The position numbers and the translations under genes are program-made. The notes beneath the pieces were generated by a model. That model was given only the letters and a program-made list of their open reading frames with translations, did not search any database and was not told where the DNA came from. A stretch of 64,000 nt of DNA from CAVSUZ01 sp963795415 (GTDB lineage Bacteria; Pseudomonadota; Alphaproteobacteria; Acetobacterales; Acetobacteraceae): contig CAWCHQ010000003.1 in assembly GCA_963795415.1 (NCBI GenBank), forward strand, positions 124,001 through 188,000, given 5' to 3'. Below are positions 18,861 to 28,949 of the stretch, piece by piece (position 1 is the stretch's first letter; every line of letters begins with the position of its first letter).

Positions 18861-19970
18861 TTGAACTCAAGGATCAGCTCCGGGTTGGCATACGTGCCGC
18901 GCCGGCGGGCTGGCGGGGGATTGATAGGGGTCAGGCCACCATCATCCTCCATCGCCGCCAGCACCTTGCGGTAATGCTGCGCATGGAAGGGGGTGTCCTC
19001 CAGTACCGAATAGCTCGACCTGGTTCACCGTCGCCCGCCTCCCGGCGAAGCGCTCGGCAATCAGCCGTCGAAGCTCGCGGCGGTCAGGCTCGGGTTGGAA
19101 CAGCACCGCTTGGTCAAAGTTGGTGGCGTCGGAGAACGAATACCCGCCGCCAGGGTCAACCTTCCACATGGCCTCCTTCATCTTCGCAAGGCCGAGACGG
19201 TTATTGCTGGCGAAATACAGGAAGTAGTCGCTTACGTTCCGCGCGTTCCGCATCTCGAAAGACCGGACGTACCGGGCGCCGGCGGCGCGGCGCAGTTGGT
19301 CGCGGTAGAGGTCGTGAATGAACTTCTTTCGCGTCGCGCCCGCCAGCTCGTAGCCGCGCCGCCAGTCCGGGCAGGCGAACAGCTCATCGAAGTTGTCGTG
19401 CTGGTCGGGATGGTTCAGGAAACGGTTGATCTCCTCGAACATGAAATTGACGAGAACCTCGGTGCTTGGTCGCTTCATGAGGTCGGTCAGGATGTGCATT
19501 GGCAGTCCCGTCCAGCCGAACGGGTCGACTAGCGCGAAGGCGGGCGCGCGCGGATGGGCCAACAGACGCGGCCGGATATGCTGCTGGTAGGCGTCCTCAA
19601 ACAGAAGCCCAGCATGCACATGAATCTCGACGCTGGACGGAATGACGCGGTGCTCGCGCAGATGGGCGATGTTGGCGTTCAGGGCGGCCACCATGCGCCG
19701 CCGCCGCTCGACGAAGTGAAACTGAAACGGGAGCTTCACGGGGCCGTCCATCGCGCCCAAGGCGGCTTTCAGCGCCACGATGGGCGAGCCGTCCTCGCCC
19801 TGCTTGTACCGGCCCGGCCCCGCGAAGCCGTCGATGTAGATAATGCGGTCGAAGTTGCGTCCACGGCTGAGGATGGGAAACCAGGCGCGCAGGTAGGCGC
19901 CGAGGATGTCCAGCTTCGCCGCGGTGTGAGGTGCCAAATCCCAACTGGCGGCAGTCAGAGTGTCGGGCAA
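18857..19970 (-). CDS. tcmP: Three-Cys-motif partner protein TcmP (one-base frameshift in this sequence)
   Basis: A TcmP-family protein with LDILGAYLRAWFPILSR, the block YIDGFAGPGRY, FALVDPFGWTG and LVNFMFEEINRFL. The likely start is TTG at 19970, eleven bases after the upstream stop. As given, the frame drifts after VNQVEL near 19010. Dropping one A of CGAAT restores SVLEDTPFHAQHYRKVL and a tail ending NPELILEF, with the stop overlapping the next GTG by four bases. This context shows the repair is right; the length is then 370 residues. Family members accompany radical-SAM-like three-Cys proteins; no activity is established that I can cite. Confidence 0.85.
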
Positions 19971-19980
19971 CGAACTCGGC

Positions 19981-20727
19981 CTATTCAGCCGCCGCGAGTT
20001 GCTTGGGCTGGCAGGGGAATTGGCTCCATTCGCGGTCGTCCAGAGCCCGTCCGCCCGCCTTCGGCCTGATGCCTCCCCATTGCTTGAAAAAGAACGCCAC
20101 GCCTTGCCGCAGGCATTGGTCGCGTATCTGGCGCACCCAGTCGGCATCCATCGGGCGCGCTCCGGGGCCGCTCTCCCCGCCGACGATGACCCAGTCGATT
20201 CCCGTCAGGTTCAGGTCGCCGAGCGCACCAAGCAGCGGCTCAAGCGATAGGAACCGCATTCCCGCCGGTGCCGATAGAAGATGGGCAATGCGGGATTTTG
20301 CCTGCGCATCCTCGACGGACACGCCGCACCAAACGTGCTGCGGACCACGGCCACGGCCATAGCGCGCTTGCAGGTATTTGGTCATCAGCGAGCTGCGCTT
20401 GGTGAGTATCTGAAAGACATGCCAGTGGGCGCGCTCCATCGTATCAAAGACCTGATCGACGAATAGGCGCGGAATATCCTTGTGAAACAAGTCGCTCATC
20501 GAATTGACGAAAATCATTCTCGGACGTTTCCAGTTGAGCGGCTGTGCAAGCCGCTCCGGCCGTAACGTCAGGTCAAAGCCAGTTTCAAAAGGGTGTTCGG
20601 GCACGCCGCGAAAACGCTCCGAGAAGCGTTCGGCGTAGCAATTGTCGCAGCCACGGCTGACCTTCGTGCAGCCCGTCGCCGGGTTCCACGTCGCGTCGGT
20701 CCACTCGATCGAGCTCTTATCTCCCAT
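19981..20727 (-). CDS. Gp37/Gp68-family (DUF5131) three-Cys-motif protein
   Basis: A 248-residue protein of the phage Gp37/Gp68 family. After SSIEWTDATWNPATGC the three cysteines C20, C27 and C30 appear in GCTKVSRGCDNCYAER, followed by MIFVNSMSDLFH, FQILTKRS, VWCGVSVEDAQ, FLSLEPLLG and WVIVGGESGP. The cysteine motif and (beta/alpha) pattern recall radical SAM enzymes, but spacing CX6CX2C differs from the canonical CX3CX2C. It heads the operon with TcmP and DUF4365. An alternative GTG start lies one codon upstream. Biochemical role unknown. Confidence 0.85.
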   Translation of the reverse strand: MGDKSSIEWTDATWNPATGCTKVSRGCDNCYAERFSERFRGVPEHPFETGFDLTLRPERLAQPLNWKRPRMIFVNSMSDLFHKDIPRLFVDQVFDTMERAHWHVFQILTKRSSLMTKYLQARYGRGRGPQHVWCGVSVEDAQAKSRIAHLLSAPAGMRFLSLEPLLGALGDLNLTGIDWVIVGGESGPGARPMDADWVRQIRDQCLRQGVAFFFKQWGGIRPKAGGRALDDREWSQFPCQPKQLAAAE

Positions 20728-20741
20728 CACTCATGCCGAAC

Positions 20742-20757
20742 ATAAAGCGAACTTTAT
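20742..20757. promoter_or_regulatory. Inverted repeat upstream of the three-gene islet operon
   Basis: A perfect 6-base inverted repeat, ATAAAG-CGAA-CTTTAT, lies 15 bases before the Gp37/Gp68 start. It is in an AT-rich patch in otherwise GC-rich DNA, so it may be part of the operon promoter or an operator. No regulator is encoded in the operon. Confidence 0.4.
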
Positions 20758-21060
20758 AAAGCCTTGGATTCATTCGCAAGAGATTTCGGCAAGATAGCCG
20801 ATTTCGCGTTCCCATCGCACGATGTCCGTTCTCCGGATCGGCCGTTTGGACCTCTTGTGTCCTGCTTGGGTCGACATCTGCCGCGGCGCGAGCGTCCACG
20901 AATGTCTGCTTTGGCATTCCGACAGCCCATAGCGGACCAGCCGCTCACGGCCAAAACCCGCCGTCCACACCGCCTCTCCGCAACGCCCTGGGAGGAAACT
21001 AAAGCCAGATTGAAACCGAGGTGCCACCGCCAGTTGCTCCGACTCGCCGCCCCCATGCAC
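20758..21060. other. Region without recognised gene between the islet operon and the radA fragment
   Basis: Open frames cross this stretch on both strands but none resembles a known protein or has a good ribosome site. It may include remnants of a gene displaced by insertion of the islet. Confidence 0.4.
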
Positions 21061-21081
21061 CTTCCTGTCCCCATACCCAAA

Positions 21082-21395
21082 TCCACCACCCGCTTCGTCT
21101 GCCAGTCCTGCGGCGCCGCCGGCCCGAAATGGGCCGGGCGCTGCGAAGCCTGCGGCGAGTGGAACACCATCCTCGAAGAACTCCCCCACCCCGGCCCCGC
21201 CGGCAAGGCTACCTCGGGCTGCAACGTCACCTTCGTCGGCCTTCCCGTTGAAGCCGAGCCAACGCCCCGCGCTCCCCCCCGCCCTCGCCGAGCGTCCTCG
21301 GCGGTGGCCTCGTCCTAATCTCCGCCGTCCTCGTTGGCGGCGGCCCCGGCTTTTCAAATCCACGCTTCTGCTCCAGGCCACCGCGCCCACGGAAG
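21082..21395 (+). pseudogene. Truncated duplicate of the radA 5' end
   Basis: The segment encodes TTRFVCQSCGAAGPKWAG and RCEACGEWNTILEE, the RadA C4 zinc finger, nearly identical to the start of the full gene at 22571. Similarity continues at DNA level through GTCCTCGGCGGTGGCCTCGT and CTTCTGCTCCAGGCCACCGC but with substitutions and small indels that break the frame before Walker A. Nothing after about 21395 matches radA. It is a decayed partial duplication about 1.5 kb upstream of the functional copy. Confidence 0.85.
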
Positions 21396-21426
21396 CAGCG
21401 CAACCTTCGTCAGCTCAGTCCGACTC

Positions 21427-21571
21427 AAAAGAAACCTGCTCGATTGCGGCGAGGGGCCGCGGCCGTCATCGCGAGGTCCGCGAAGCGGGCCGTGGCGATC
21501 CAGACGAACCTCCTCGCAGCCGCGCCTCGTTTCATGCCCAGCGGGTCGGCGAAGCCGGTGGGGGACTAGAA
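21427..21571. repeat. Dispersed repeat family D, copy 1
   Basis: A block of about 145 bases starts AAGAAACCTGCTCGATTGCG, continues GTCATCGCGAGGTCCGCGAA and CGGGCCGTGGCGATCCA, and ends near GGTGGGGGACT. It matches 24056-24172 and 24246-24385 downstream of radA. The core GTCATCGCGAGGTCCGCGAA...GCGATCC looks like the GC-rich form of a short interspersed palindrome often seen in alphaproteobacteria. Confidence 0.75.
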
Positions 21572-21728
21572 TGTCTCTGACACAGAGGTTGTCCCTTGGC
21601 GGATGACAGTGTGCTCAGTCACCCTGCCGATGCGGACACCTGGCCCGCCACCAACTGGGGCAGACTCCACTCTGGGGACGCTTGCATACCGCCGGGTCTG
21701 TCCAACGCCCGGCCCAGGATGAACCGAA

Positions 21729-21790
21729 GTGCGTGAATCTGCTGGCAGACAACGGGTAGAGCGTCTTCAGTGAACCTGAAGATGTTCTAA
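21729..21790. repeat. Interspersed palindromic repeat family A, copy 3 (diverged)
   Basis: GTGCGTGAATCTGCTGGCAG is followed by TAGAGCGTCTTCAG / CTGAAGATGTTCTAA, the same order as hairpin A end plus hairpin B in the other copies. It is diverged and lies 40 bases before the next gene. Confidence 0.65.
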
Positions 21791-21829
21791 CATTGCCCAG
21801 CAAGCCATACTAACGCTAAAACCCGTCCC

Positions 21830-22558
21830 ATGTCCGAAACGGCCCAACCCCACCTGCAAACCGACCTGGCCTACATCCTCCCCGCCGACGCCTACTACCA
21901 CCTCATCCGAAGTCTCGTCCTCACGCTCCCGCCTCCGCCCACGGGCACGCCGGAGGATCTCACCCGCCGCGACCACGCCGCAATCGCCCGGATCGCCGCG
22001 CTCCAGCCCGCCAACAGCGCCGAGGCGGAGCTTGCTGCCCAGTTCGTCGCTGCCTCCGAACAGTGGAAGGAATGTCTCCGCCTCGCCCAGGACCCCGCCA
22101 CGGTGCCCGAGGCGGCGATGAAGTGCCGTGCCCAGGCCGGCAGCATGATGCGCCAGGCCCAGAGCGCAATGCGCGTGCTTCTGCGCGTCCAGGCCGCACG
22201 CGGCCGGCTCGAAGCCAACAACGAGGCCTATGACCGGGCTGAGCGGGCCGAGCATGTTACTGCCTCCCTCATGGCACAGGCGCTTGCGGACCTGCCGGTT
22301 CACCACCCGACGAACACCCCCACCCGTGTCTCATTACCTGATACCGAATCGACGGAATCGCAAACTGAGACGCCCGCGAGATTCCCCGCACCCCAGCTCC
22401 CGAACCTCATACGCGTCCGGCTCGATCTACCCGGAAATCACCGTGGCGGGGACTCCGCCGACCGGCGTACCACTCAAGCCCCCATCATTCTCCCGCCCAT
22501 TCCCCGCCATGACCCTCCCCTTCAACCCCGCCTCGATCCTGCTCCCCCTCTCATCTGA
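21830..22558 (+). CDS. Uncharacterised helical protein upstream of radA
   Basis: A 242-residue protein starting MSETAQPHLQTDLAYILPA. Residues 50-160 are strongly helical and Ala/Glu/Arg-rich (AELAAQFVAASEQWKECLRL, MRQAQSAMRVLLRVQAARGR). The last 80 residues are Pro-rich and disordered. I do not recognise the family. A coiled-coil or regulatory role is possible. It lies between a radA fragment and the complete radA and is read in the same direction. Confidence 0.6.
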   Translation: MSETAQPHLQTDLAYILPADAYYHLIRSLVLTLPPPPTGTPEDLTRRDHAAIARIAALQPANSAEAELAAQFVAASEQWKECLRLAQDPATVPEAAMKCRAQAGSMMRQAQSAMRVLLRVQAARGRLEANNEAYDRAERAEHVTASLMAQALADLPVHHPTNTPTRVSLPDTESTESQTETPARFPAPQLPNLIRVRLDLPGNHRGGDSADRRTTQAPIILPPIPRHDPPLQPRLDPAPPLI

Positions 22559-22570
22559 TCCGGCGGCCCG

Positions 22571-23945
<1,375 letters not shown>

Positions 23946-23994
23946 AATGCCTCTCCCCCTGTCGGTTTTTCAATCCACTATCGCAACGCAGCCA

Positions 23995-24471
23995 GTGTCC
24001 TGCCCGCTAAGTTCGCCGCACTCTGCGGCGGCCGGAGGGGATAAGCAGGTCACCGGGGCTGCGGCCGTCATCGCGAGGTCCGCGAAGCGGGCCGTGGCGA
24101 TCCAGGCGAACCTCCTCGCCGCGCCTTGTTTCATGCCCGGCGGGTCGGTCATGGCCGGTGGGGAACTGAAAAGAAACAGCCGGTGTCCTGCCCGCGAAGT
24201 TCGTCGCACTCTGCGGCGGACGGAGGGGATAAGCAGGCCACCGAAAAAGCAACCTGCTCGATTGCGGCGAGGGGCTGCGGCCGTCATCGCGAGGTCCGCG
24301 AAGCGGGCCGTGGCGATCCAGGCGAACCTCCTCGCCGCGCCTTGTTTCATGCCCGGCGGGTCGGTCATGGCCGGTGGGGAACTGAAAAGAAACAGCCGGT
24401 GTCCTGCCCGCGAAGTTCGCCGCACTCTGCGGCGGACGGAGGGGATAAGCAGGCCACTGAAAAGAAACAGC
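23995..24471. repeat. Tandem array of composite repeats (families C and D)
   Basis: Three units begin with GTGTCCTGCCCG at about 23995, 24183 and 24399. Each carries block C (TTCGCCGCACTCTGCGGCGG and GGATAAGCAG), and the first two continue into block D (GTCATCGCGAGGTCCGCGAA to GGTGGGGAACTG). Unit lengths are about 188, 216 and 73 bases. The third unit ends in the family B palindrome. The array fills the gap between radA and the PEP-CTERM gene and contains no credible coding sequence. Confidence 0.85.
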
Positions 24472-24528
24472 TAGTGTCCCGAATCGGCCGCGATTCCAAA
24501 ATGGCGAACTTCCGATTCGGAACACTAG
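24471..24528. repeat. Palindromic repeat family B, copy 2
   Basis: CTAGTGTCCCGAATCGG pairs with CCGATTCGGAACACTAG across about 24 bases. Both ends are CTAG, and the right-hand TAG complement provides the stop codon of the PEP-CTERM gene (24525-24527) after frame repair. Copy 1 is at 3314-3369. Confidence 0.78.
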
Positions 24529-25225
24529 GACCGCCGCCGCAAACCCAAGAGCCCGAGCACCCCAGCACCAAGCAACGCCAGGGAGGCCGCTCCGGCATCG
24601 CCGCGTTCACCCCGTTGAACTGGTTCACGAGCTCCTGGTCCAAGCTGATCACCGTGATGCCATGGGTGAGCCCGAGAACCGGCACGTCGCCGTCGCCCCA
24701 CAAATTCACCGTGTACCCGCCGGCTACCGTAAAGGCCACGCCGAACACGTCGAAAAGCGTTCGGCTGAACGGATGAGCGCAGTCGATCGGCGATCCGTTC
24801 GGAAAGAACAGGTTGTTGTAAGTGAAGTCTTGACCCGGCGCGAAGTCGACGAAACTCAGGCTGGTGGGCACCAGCGGGTCGAATACCGGGTCCCGCTCAT
24901 CTGCCGGGTTGATCGGCACCAGGCCGGTGATCGCCGCGTTGTTGACGCCGTCTGCGGGGTCCGAAAACGTCCCACTAATGCCGGTAATCGCAAAGGCCCC
25001 GGACGGATCGGCCCGGCACGGATTGTTAGCCGGCGTCCCGCAGGCCGGATTGGGATCGGCTGGAGACACATTCGGCACGTAGGTGAGCAGTCCCTTGCCG
25101 CTCGTTCCCGCACCGCTGAAGCTGAACGCGACGACATGGGCATTTGCCGGCGCGCCGCAGGCCAGCGCCGCGAGCAGGGCGCTCAAAGCCGCAATCTTTT
25201 TTTCATCCCCGGTTCTTTCCATCAT
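24525..25225 (-). CDS. PEP-CTERM sorting-domain protein (one-base frameshift in this sequence)
   Basis: A secreted protein starting MMERTGDEKKIAALSALLAA with a signal peptide ending ACGAPANA. The mature part is beta-rich and unclassified. As given, the frame loses the C-terminus. Adding one C in GAGCGGCC near 24588 gives PEPASLALLGAGVLGLLGL followed by RRRS and stop, a textbook PEP-CTERM anchor (233 residues). Such proteins are exported and processed by an exosortase, none of which is in the window. The start is uncertain: a run of seven A near 25197 would, with one more A, give a shorter start MKKKIAALSA. Confidence 0.8.
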
Positions 25226-25413
25226 TTTCAAGGAATAATCGGTCGCGAAACAGGTGCCAGGACATTCATGACGGAAACGCAATCGCGGGGAATGAGCGAT
25301 GCAGCCATCGCCGTATAGGGTCGCTGGCGAATTCGCCAATTCCGGTGGGCGAAACGCTTGGCCCCCGCATGCGCCTCCGATAAACCCTACTGCGTCCAGT
25401 AGAATCGGCCGGC

Positions 25414-26010
25414 ATGACCTGGGTTGACATCGTGATTCTCGTGGTCCTGGCGATCTCCGGGTTGCTCGCTTTTCTGCGCGGCTTCGTGCGTGAGGTGCTG
25501 GGGATTGGCGCGTGGCTCGGTGCTGCCGCACTTGCCGTCTGGGCCAATCCGCGAATCCTGCCGCGATTCGATCAGTGGCTGCACAATTATCCAGGCCTCG
25601 CCCAACCCATCGCCTTCGGGGTCGTCTTTATCGTCACCTTGCTGATCCTGCTGTTCTTTTCCCACGCTGTCGGCAAGGCTGTCCGCCGCTCGCCCCTCGG
25701 CGGCCTTGATCGCAGCCTGGGGCTGGTATTCGGCCTGGCCCGGGGTGCGGCGCTTGTCGTGCTCGCCTATATTCTCGCAGGGATGGTAATACCGCCCGAC
25801 AGGTGGCCTCCGCCCGTTCTGCACGCCCGAGCGATGCAAATTGCCTATGCGGGGGCGAACTGGACGCGCAGCCTGTTGCCAGTCGGATTTCGCCCTAGCG
25901 TGCCCGCGCCGCCCGCCGGGCGTACCGCAACCGAGGACGCCTTGCTGCGTGCGACCCCGCAAGGTCGGGCAACCGGTCGGACCAGCGGCAAGCCGCCGGC
26001 CCGCGAGTAG
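25414..26010 (+). CDS. cvpA: CvpA family membrane protein
   Basis: A 198-residue protein with four predicted membrane helices (DIVILVVLAISGLLAF, GAWLGAAALAVW, IAFGVVFIVTLLILLFF, LGLVFGLARGAALVVLAY). RSPLGGLDRSLG between helices is the CvpA family motif. CvpA lies upstream of purF in many proteobacteria and is linked to envelope integrity and, historically, colicin V production. The C-terminal tail is disordered. It ends ten bases before purF, so co-transcription is likely. Confidence 0.9.
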   Translation: MTWVDIVILVVLAISGLLAFLRGFVREVLGIGAWLGAAALAVWANPRILPRFDQWLHNYPGLAQPIAFGVVFIVTLLILLFFSHAVGKAVRRSPLGGLDRSLGLVFGLARGAALVVLAYILAGMVIPPDRWPPPVLHARAMQIAYAGANWTRSLLPVGFRPSVPAPPAGRTATEDALLRATPQGRATGRTSGKPPARE

Positions 26011-26019
26011 GAGAGCGAC

Positions 26020-27471
26020 ATGGAGGCGGAGGACGACGACAAGCTGCACGAAGAATGCGGCGTCTTCGGTATCTGGAACAACGCGGACGCTGCCGCGGTC
26101 ACCGCACTGGGCCTGCACGCCCTGCAGCACCGCGGGCAGGAGGCCACGGGCATCGTCAGCTTCGACGGGTCCCGCTTCCACTCGCATAAGGGACTGGGGC
26201 TGGTCGGCGATAATTTCGGCGACGCACGCGTGATCGCCTCGCTGCCCGGCAGCAGCGCCATCGGCCATAACCGTTACGCCACTACCGGCGGCACCATCCT
26301 GCGCAATGTTCAGCCGCTCTATGCGGATTTCGAGTTCGGCGGTTTCGCCGTCGCGCATAACGGCAACCTGACGAACGCGCACGCCCTGCGCCGTTCGCTG
26401 GTCCGCCGCGGCTGCCTGTTCCAGTCCACCACCGATTCGGAAGTCTTCATCCACCTGATCGCCATCAGCCTGTATTCCACGGTTCCGGACCGGCTGATCG
26501 ACGCGCTGAAACAGGTCGTCGGTGCGTATTCCCTGGTGGCGCTCTCCAACGAGGCGCTGATGGGCGTGCGCGATCCGCTCGGGGTGCGGCCACTTATTTT
26601 GGGGCGCATCGGTCAGGAGGGAACGGGGGGCTGGGTTCTCGCTTCCGAAACCTGCGCGCTCGACATCGTCGGCGCCGAATTCGTCCGCGACGTGGAACCT
26701 GGCGAGATCGTCGTCATCAACGACCAGGGCGTGCGCAGCATCAAGCCCTTCGGCAAATCGCGCGAACGCTTCTGCGTCTTCGAGTACATCTACTTTGCCC
26801 GCCCGGATTCCGTGATGGAAGGAACGCCGGTCTATGCCGCCCGCAAGCGGATCGGAGCCGAGCTGGCGCGCGAATCCACCGTGCCCGCCGATCTTGTTGT
26901 GCCGGTCCCCGATTCCGGCGTTCCCGCCGCCATGGGCTATGCCGCCGAAAGCGGCATTCCCTTCGAGCTCGGGATCATACGCAACCATTATGTCGGCCGC
27001 ACCTTCATCGAGCCGACCGACCACATCCGCAATCTCGGGGTGAAACTCAAGCACTCCGCCAATCGCGCGATTCTGGAAGGGCGCCGCGTCATCCTGGTGG
27101 ACAACTCCATCGTGCGCGGCACCACCAGCCGCAAGATTGTCGAGATGGTGCGCCAGGCCGGCGCGAAGGAGGTCCATTTGCGGGTCTCCTCGCCGCCGAC
27201 CACGCATTCCTGCTTTTACGGCATCGACACGCCGGAGCGCGGCAAACTGCTCGCCGCCCGCTACACCGAGGAGGAGATGGCCGCCCAGATCGGCGTGGAC
27301 AGCCTGGCTTTCATATCCATCGAAGGGCTGTATCGCGCGCTCGGCAAGGGTGAGCGCGATGCCGCCAAGCCCTATTATTGCGATGCCTGTTTCACCGGTG
27401 ACTACCCCGTGCCGATCCCCGATCGGGGGGACAATACCGACCGCCAGCTGAGTCTCCTGGAAAGTCACTGA
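26020..27471 (+). CDS. purF: Amidophosphoribosyltransferase
   Basis: A 483-residue first enzyme of purine synthesis, transferring glutamine ammonia to PRPP. A short propeptide MEAEDDDKLHEE precedes the nucleophile Cys13 in CGVFGIW. The glutaminase shows HRGQEATGI, GHNRYATTGG and HNGNLTNA. The PRT domain has the loop VILVDNSIVRGTTSRKIVEM. The C-terminal YYCDACFTGDYPV is typical. AGGAGAGCGAC precedes the ATG. Its stop shares one base with the next start (TGATG). Confidence 0.96.
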   Translation: MEAEDDDKLHEECGVFGIWNNADAAAVTALGLHALQHRGQEATGIVSFDGSRFHSHKGLGLVGDNFGDARVIASLPGSSAIGHNRYATTGGTILRNVQPLYADFEFGGFAVAHNGNLTNAHALRRSLVRRGCLFQSTTDSEVFIHLIAISLYSTVPDRLIDALKQVVGAYSLVALSNEALMGVRDPLGVRPLILGRIGQEGTGGWVLASETCALDIVGAEFVRDVEPGEIVVINDQGVRSIKPFGKSRERFCVFEYIYFARPDSVMEGTPVYAARKRIGAELARESTVPADLVVPVPDSGVPAAMGYAAESGIPFELGIIRNHYVGRTFIEPTDHIRNLGVKLKHSANRAILEGRRVILVDNSIVRGTTSRKIVEMVRQAGAKEVHLRVSSPPTTHSCFYGIDTPERGKLLAARYTEEEMAAQIGVDSLAFISIEGLYRALGKGERDAAKPYYCDACFTGDYPVPIPDRGDNTDRQLSLLESH

Positions 27472-28175
27472 TGACTTTGCCCTTGGAGGGTTCTGTTGCG
27501 CTGGTAACCGGCGCGAGCGGCGGCCTTGGCGCGGCGGTTGCGATCGAGTTCGCGCGCCTCGGGGCGCATCCCGTGATTACCGCGCGTTCGCAGGGCGGGC
27601 TCGAGGAAACCGACGATGCGATCCGCGCGGCGGGTGGGTCCGCCACCTTACTGCCGATGGATCTGCGCGAAGCGAACGATGTGGACAAGCTCGGCCCAAG
27701 CATCTGGCAACGTTTTCAGCGCCTGGACATTCTCGTTCATTGCGCGGCCAGCCTTGGTCGGCTTGCGCCGGTATCGCATCTGTTGCCGCACGAATGGGCC
27801 GAGCCCGTGGAAGTGAATCTATCCGCTCCGATGCGGCTGATGCGCACCTGCGAGCCGCTGCTGCGGCAGGCTCCGGCCGGCCGCGCGGTATTTGCCACGG
27901 ATGCGCGGGCCCGCGCCCCGAATGCTTACTGGGGTGCGTATGCCGCCACCAAGGCCGGGCTGGAGCATCTTGTGCTCACTTGGGCTGATGAGCTTGAAAC
28001 GACACTGGTTCGCGTCAATCTCTTCGATCCCGGCCCGATGGCGACGCGCCTGCGCCGCGACGCATTTCCTGGCGAAATCCCAAGTCATTTGCCCAATCCC
28101 GCAGAAGTCGCGCCGTCGCTGGTCTCTCTGTGCCTTCCGTCCGAATATCGGACCGGCCAGACCGTCGCACGGTGA
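27471..28175 (+). CDS. Short-chain dehydrogenase/reductase (SDR)
   Basis: A 234-residue Rossmann oxidoreductase. The nucleotide loop is VALVTGASGGLGAAVA and the catalytic pair YAATK. The usual catalytic serine position reads ATDARARAP and seems to lack Ser. HCAASLGRLAPV corresponds to the NAG-type motif. An SDR directly downstream of purF is common in alphaproteobacteria, but its substrate is unknown. It is coupled to purF by a one-base overlap. Confidence 0.88.
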   Translation: MTLPLEGSVALVTGASGGLGAAVAIEFARLGAHPVITARSQGGLEETDDAIRAAGGSATLLPMDLREANDVDKLGPSIWQRFQRLDILVHCAASLGRLAPVSHLLPHEWAEPVEVNLSAPMRLMRTCEPLLRQAPAGRAVFATDARARAPNAYWGAYAATKAGLEHLVLTWADELETTLVRVNLFDPGPMATRLRRDAFPGEIPSHLPNPAEVAPSLVSLCLPSEYRTGQTVAR

Positions 28176-28366
28176 CGCCGCGGTTGCACATGCAGACCTG
28201 GGCCGGCTCATTCAAAAGCATCGCCGCGAATGCTGCGCGTTTTCGCGTCCTCCGGCCCAGGGCATCGGCGCTTTCGCGAGCCGCCGCATTGCGGCGGCGT
28301 GGCGATCTCGCACCGAGTTCGCACCGCGTCCGCGCACACAAGTCAACACACTTGCCGCTCAGAATA

Positions 28367-28778
28367 CTACTTGCAGGCGTCGGCGCCAGCATCCGGCGCC
28401 GGCTGATACTTCTTCTCTATAATCAGATAGCTGATCGTTGTGTCGCCAATATTCGTGTATTCATGCCAGGGAACAGGCGGGCTGGTGCTCATTTCCCCGG
28501 TTTTAGTCTCGCTTTGCCGCGTACCACGCGCGTCGTGCGTCTGACCCTTTCCCCCGTTCAAAACATAGCGGACGGAGGCCGGGTGCGAATGGCACAGATG
28601 AACCGCTCCGGGTGGAAAGGTGCAGCGTACCACGCGAATTTGGGCATCTTCGTACAGCTTTTCACACGGGTGTTTGCCCTGCCATTCGACGGAAAAAGCA
28701 TCAGGGACTTCGCTTGCGGCGGCAAATGGCGCCAGCGCAAATACCCATGCCAGCGAGCCCGACAGAAATTCGGGTCAT
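28367..28778 (-). CDS. Secreted cupin protein (probable one-base frameshift near its start)
   Basis: A beta-barrel protein with the cupin motif PPGAVHLCHSHPASVRYVLNGG and a tail ISYLIIEKKYQP. The ATG at 28778 reads into a wrong frame after MTRI. Dropping one base of the AAATT run near 28768 gives MTRILSGSLAWVFALAPFAA followed by ASEVPDAFSVEW, a clean signal peptide, for 136 residues. Without the repair the protein could only begin internally. The two histidines and a glutamate could hold a metal. Substrate unknown. It is downstream of imuA on the same strand. Confidence 0.72.
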
Positions 28779-28949
28779 GGTTTCATTCCTCAATCAATGA
28801 AAGCCGTGCCGTGGCCAGGAGTTAACGGTGCTGTTTGCTTTGTATGCAACCATTTTTCACCGCATGACGTTTTTCTCCTGAACGAAGAGGTGGCACCCCC
28901 GGCTCGAAACTTGCCTGAAGCTCTTCCTAATGCAGCCATTTCGGCCGCA

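Noticed and set aside
20764..21318. Fusion protein of an unknown domain with a RadA zinc finger
   Set aside because: The match to radA is at DNA level with indels and the frame ends soon after; a decayed duplicate explains it better.
23995..24471. CRISPR array
   Set aside because: The repeats are long, unequal and contiguous with no unique spacers, and no cas gene is near.
25387..27468. A 693-codon open frame on the minus strand across cvpA and purF
   Set aside because: It is antisense to two well-recognised genes and arises from the GC-rich third-position bias. Its protein has no recognisable family.
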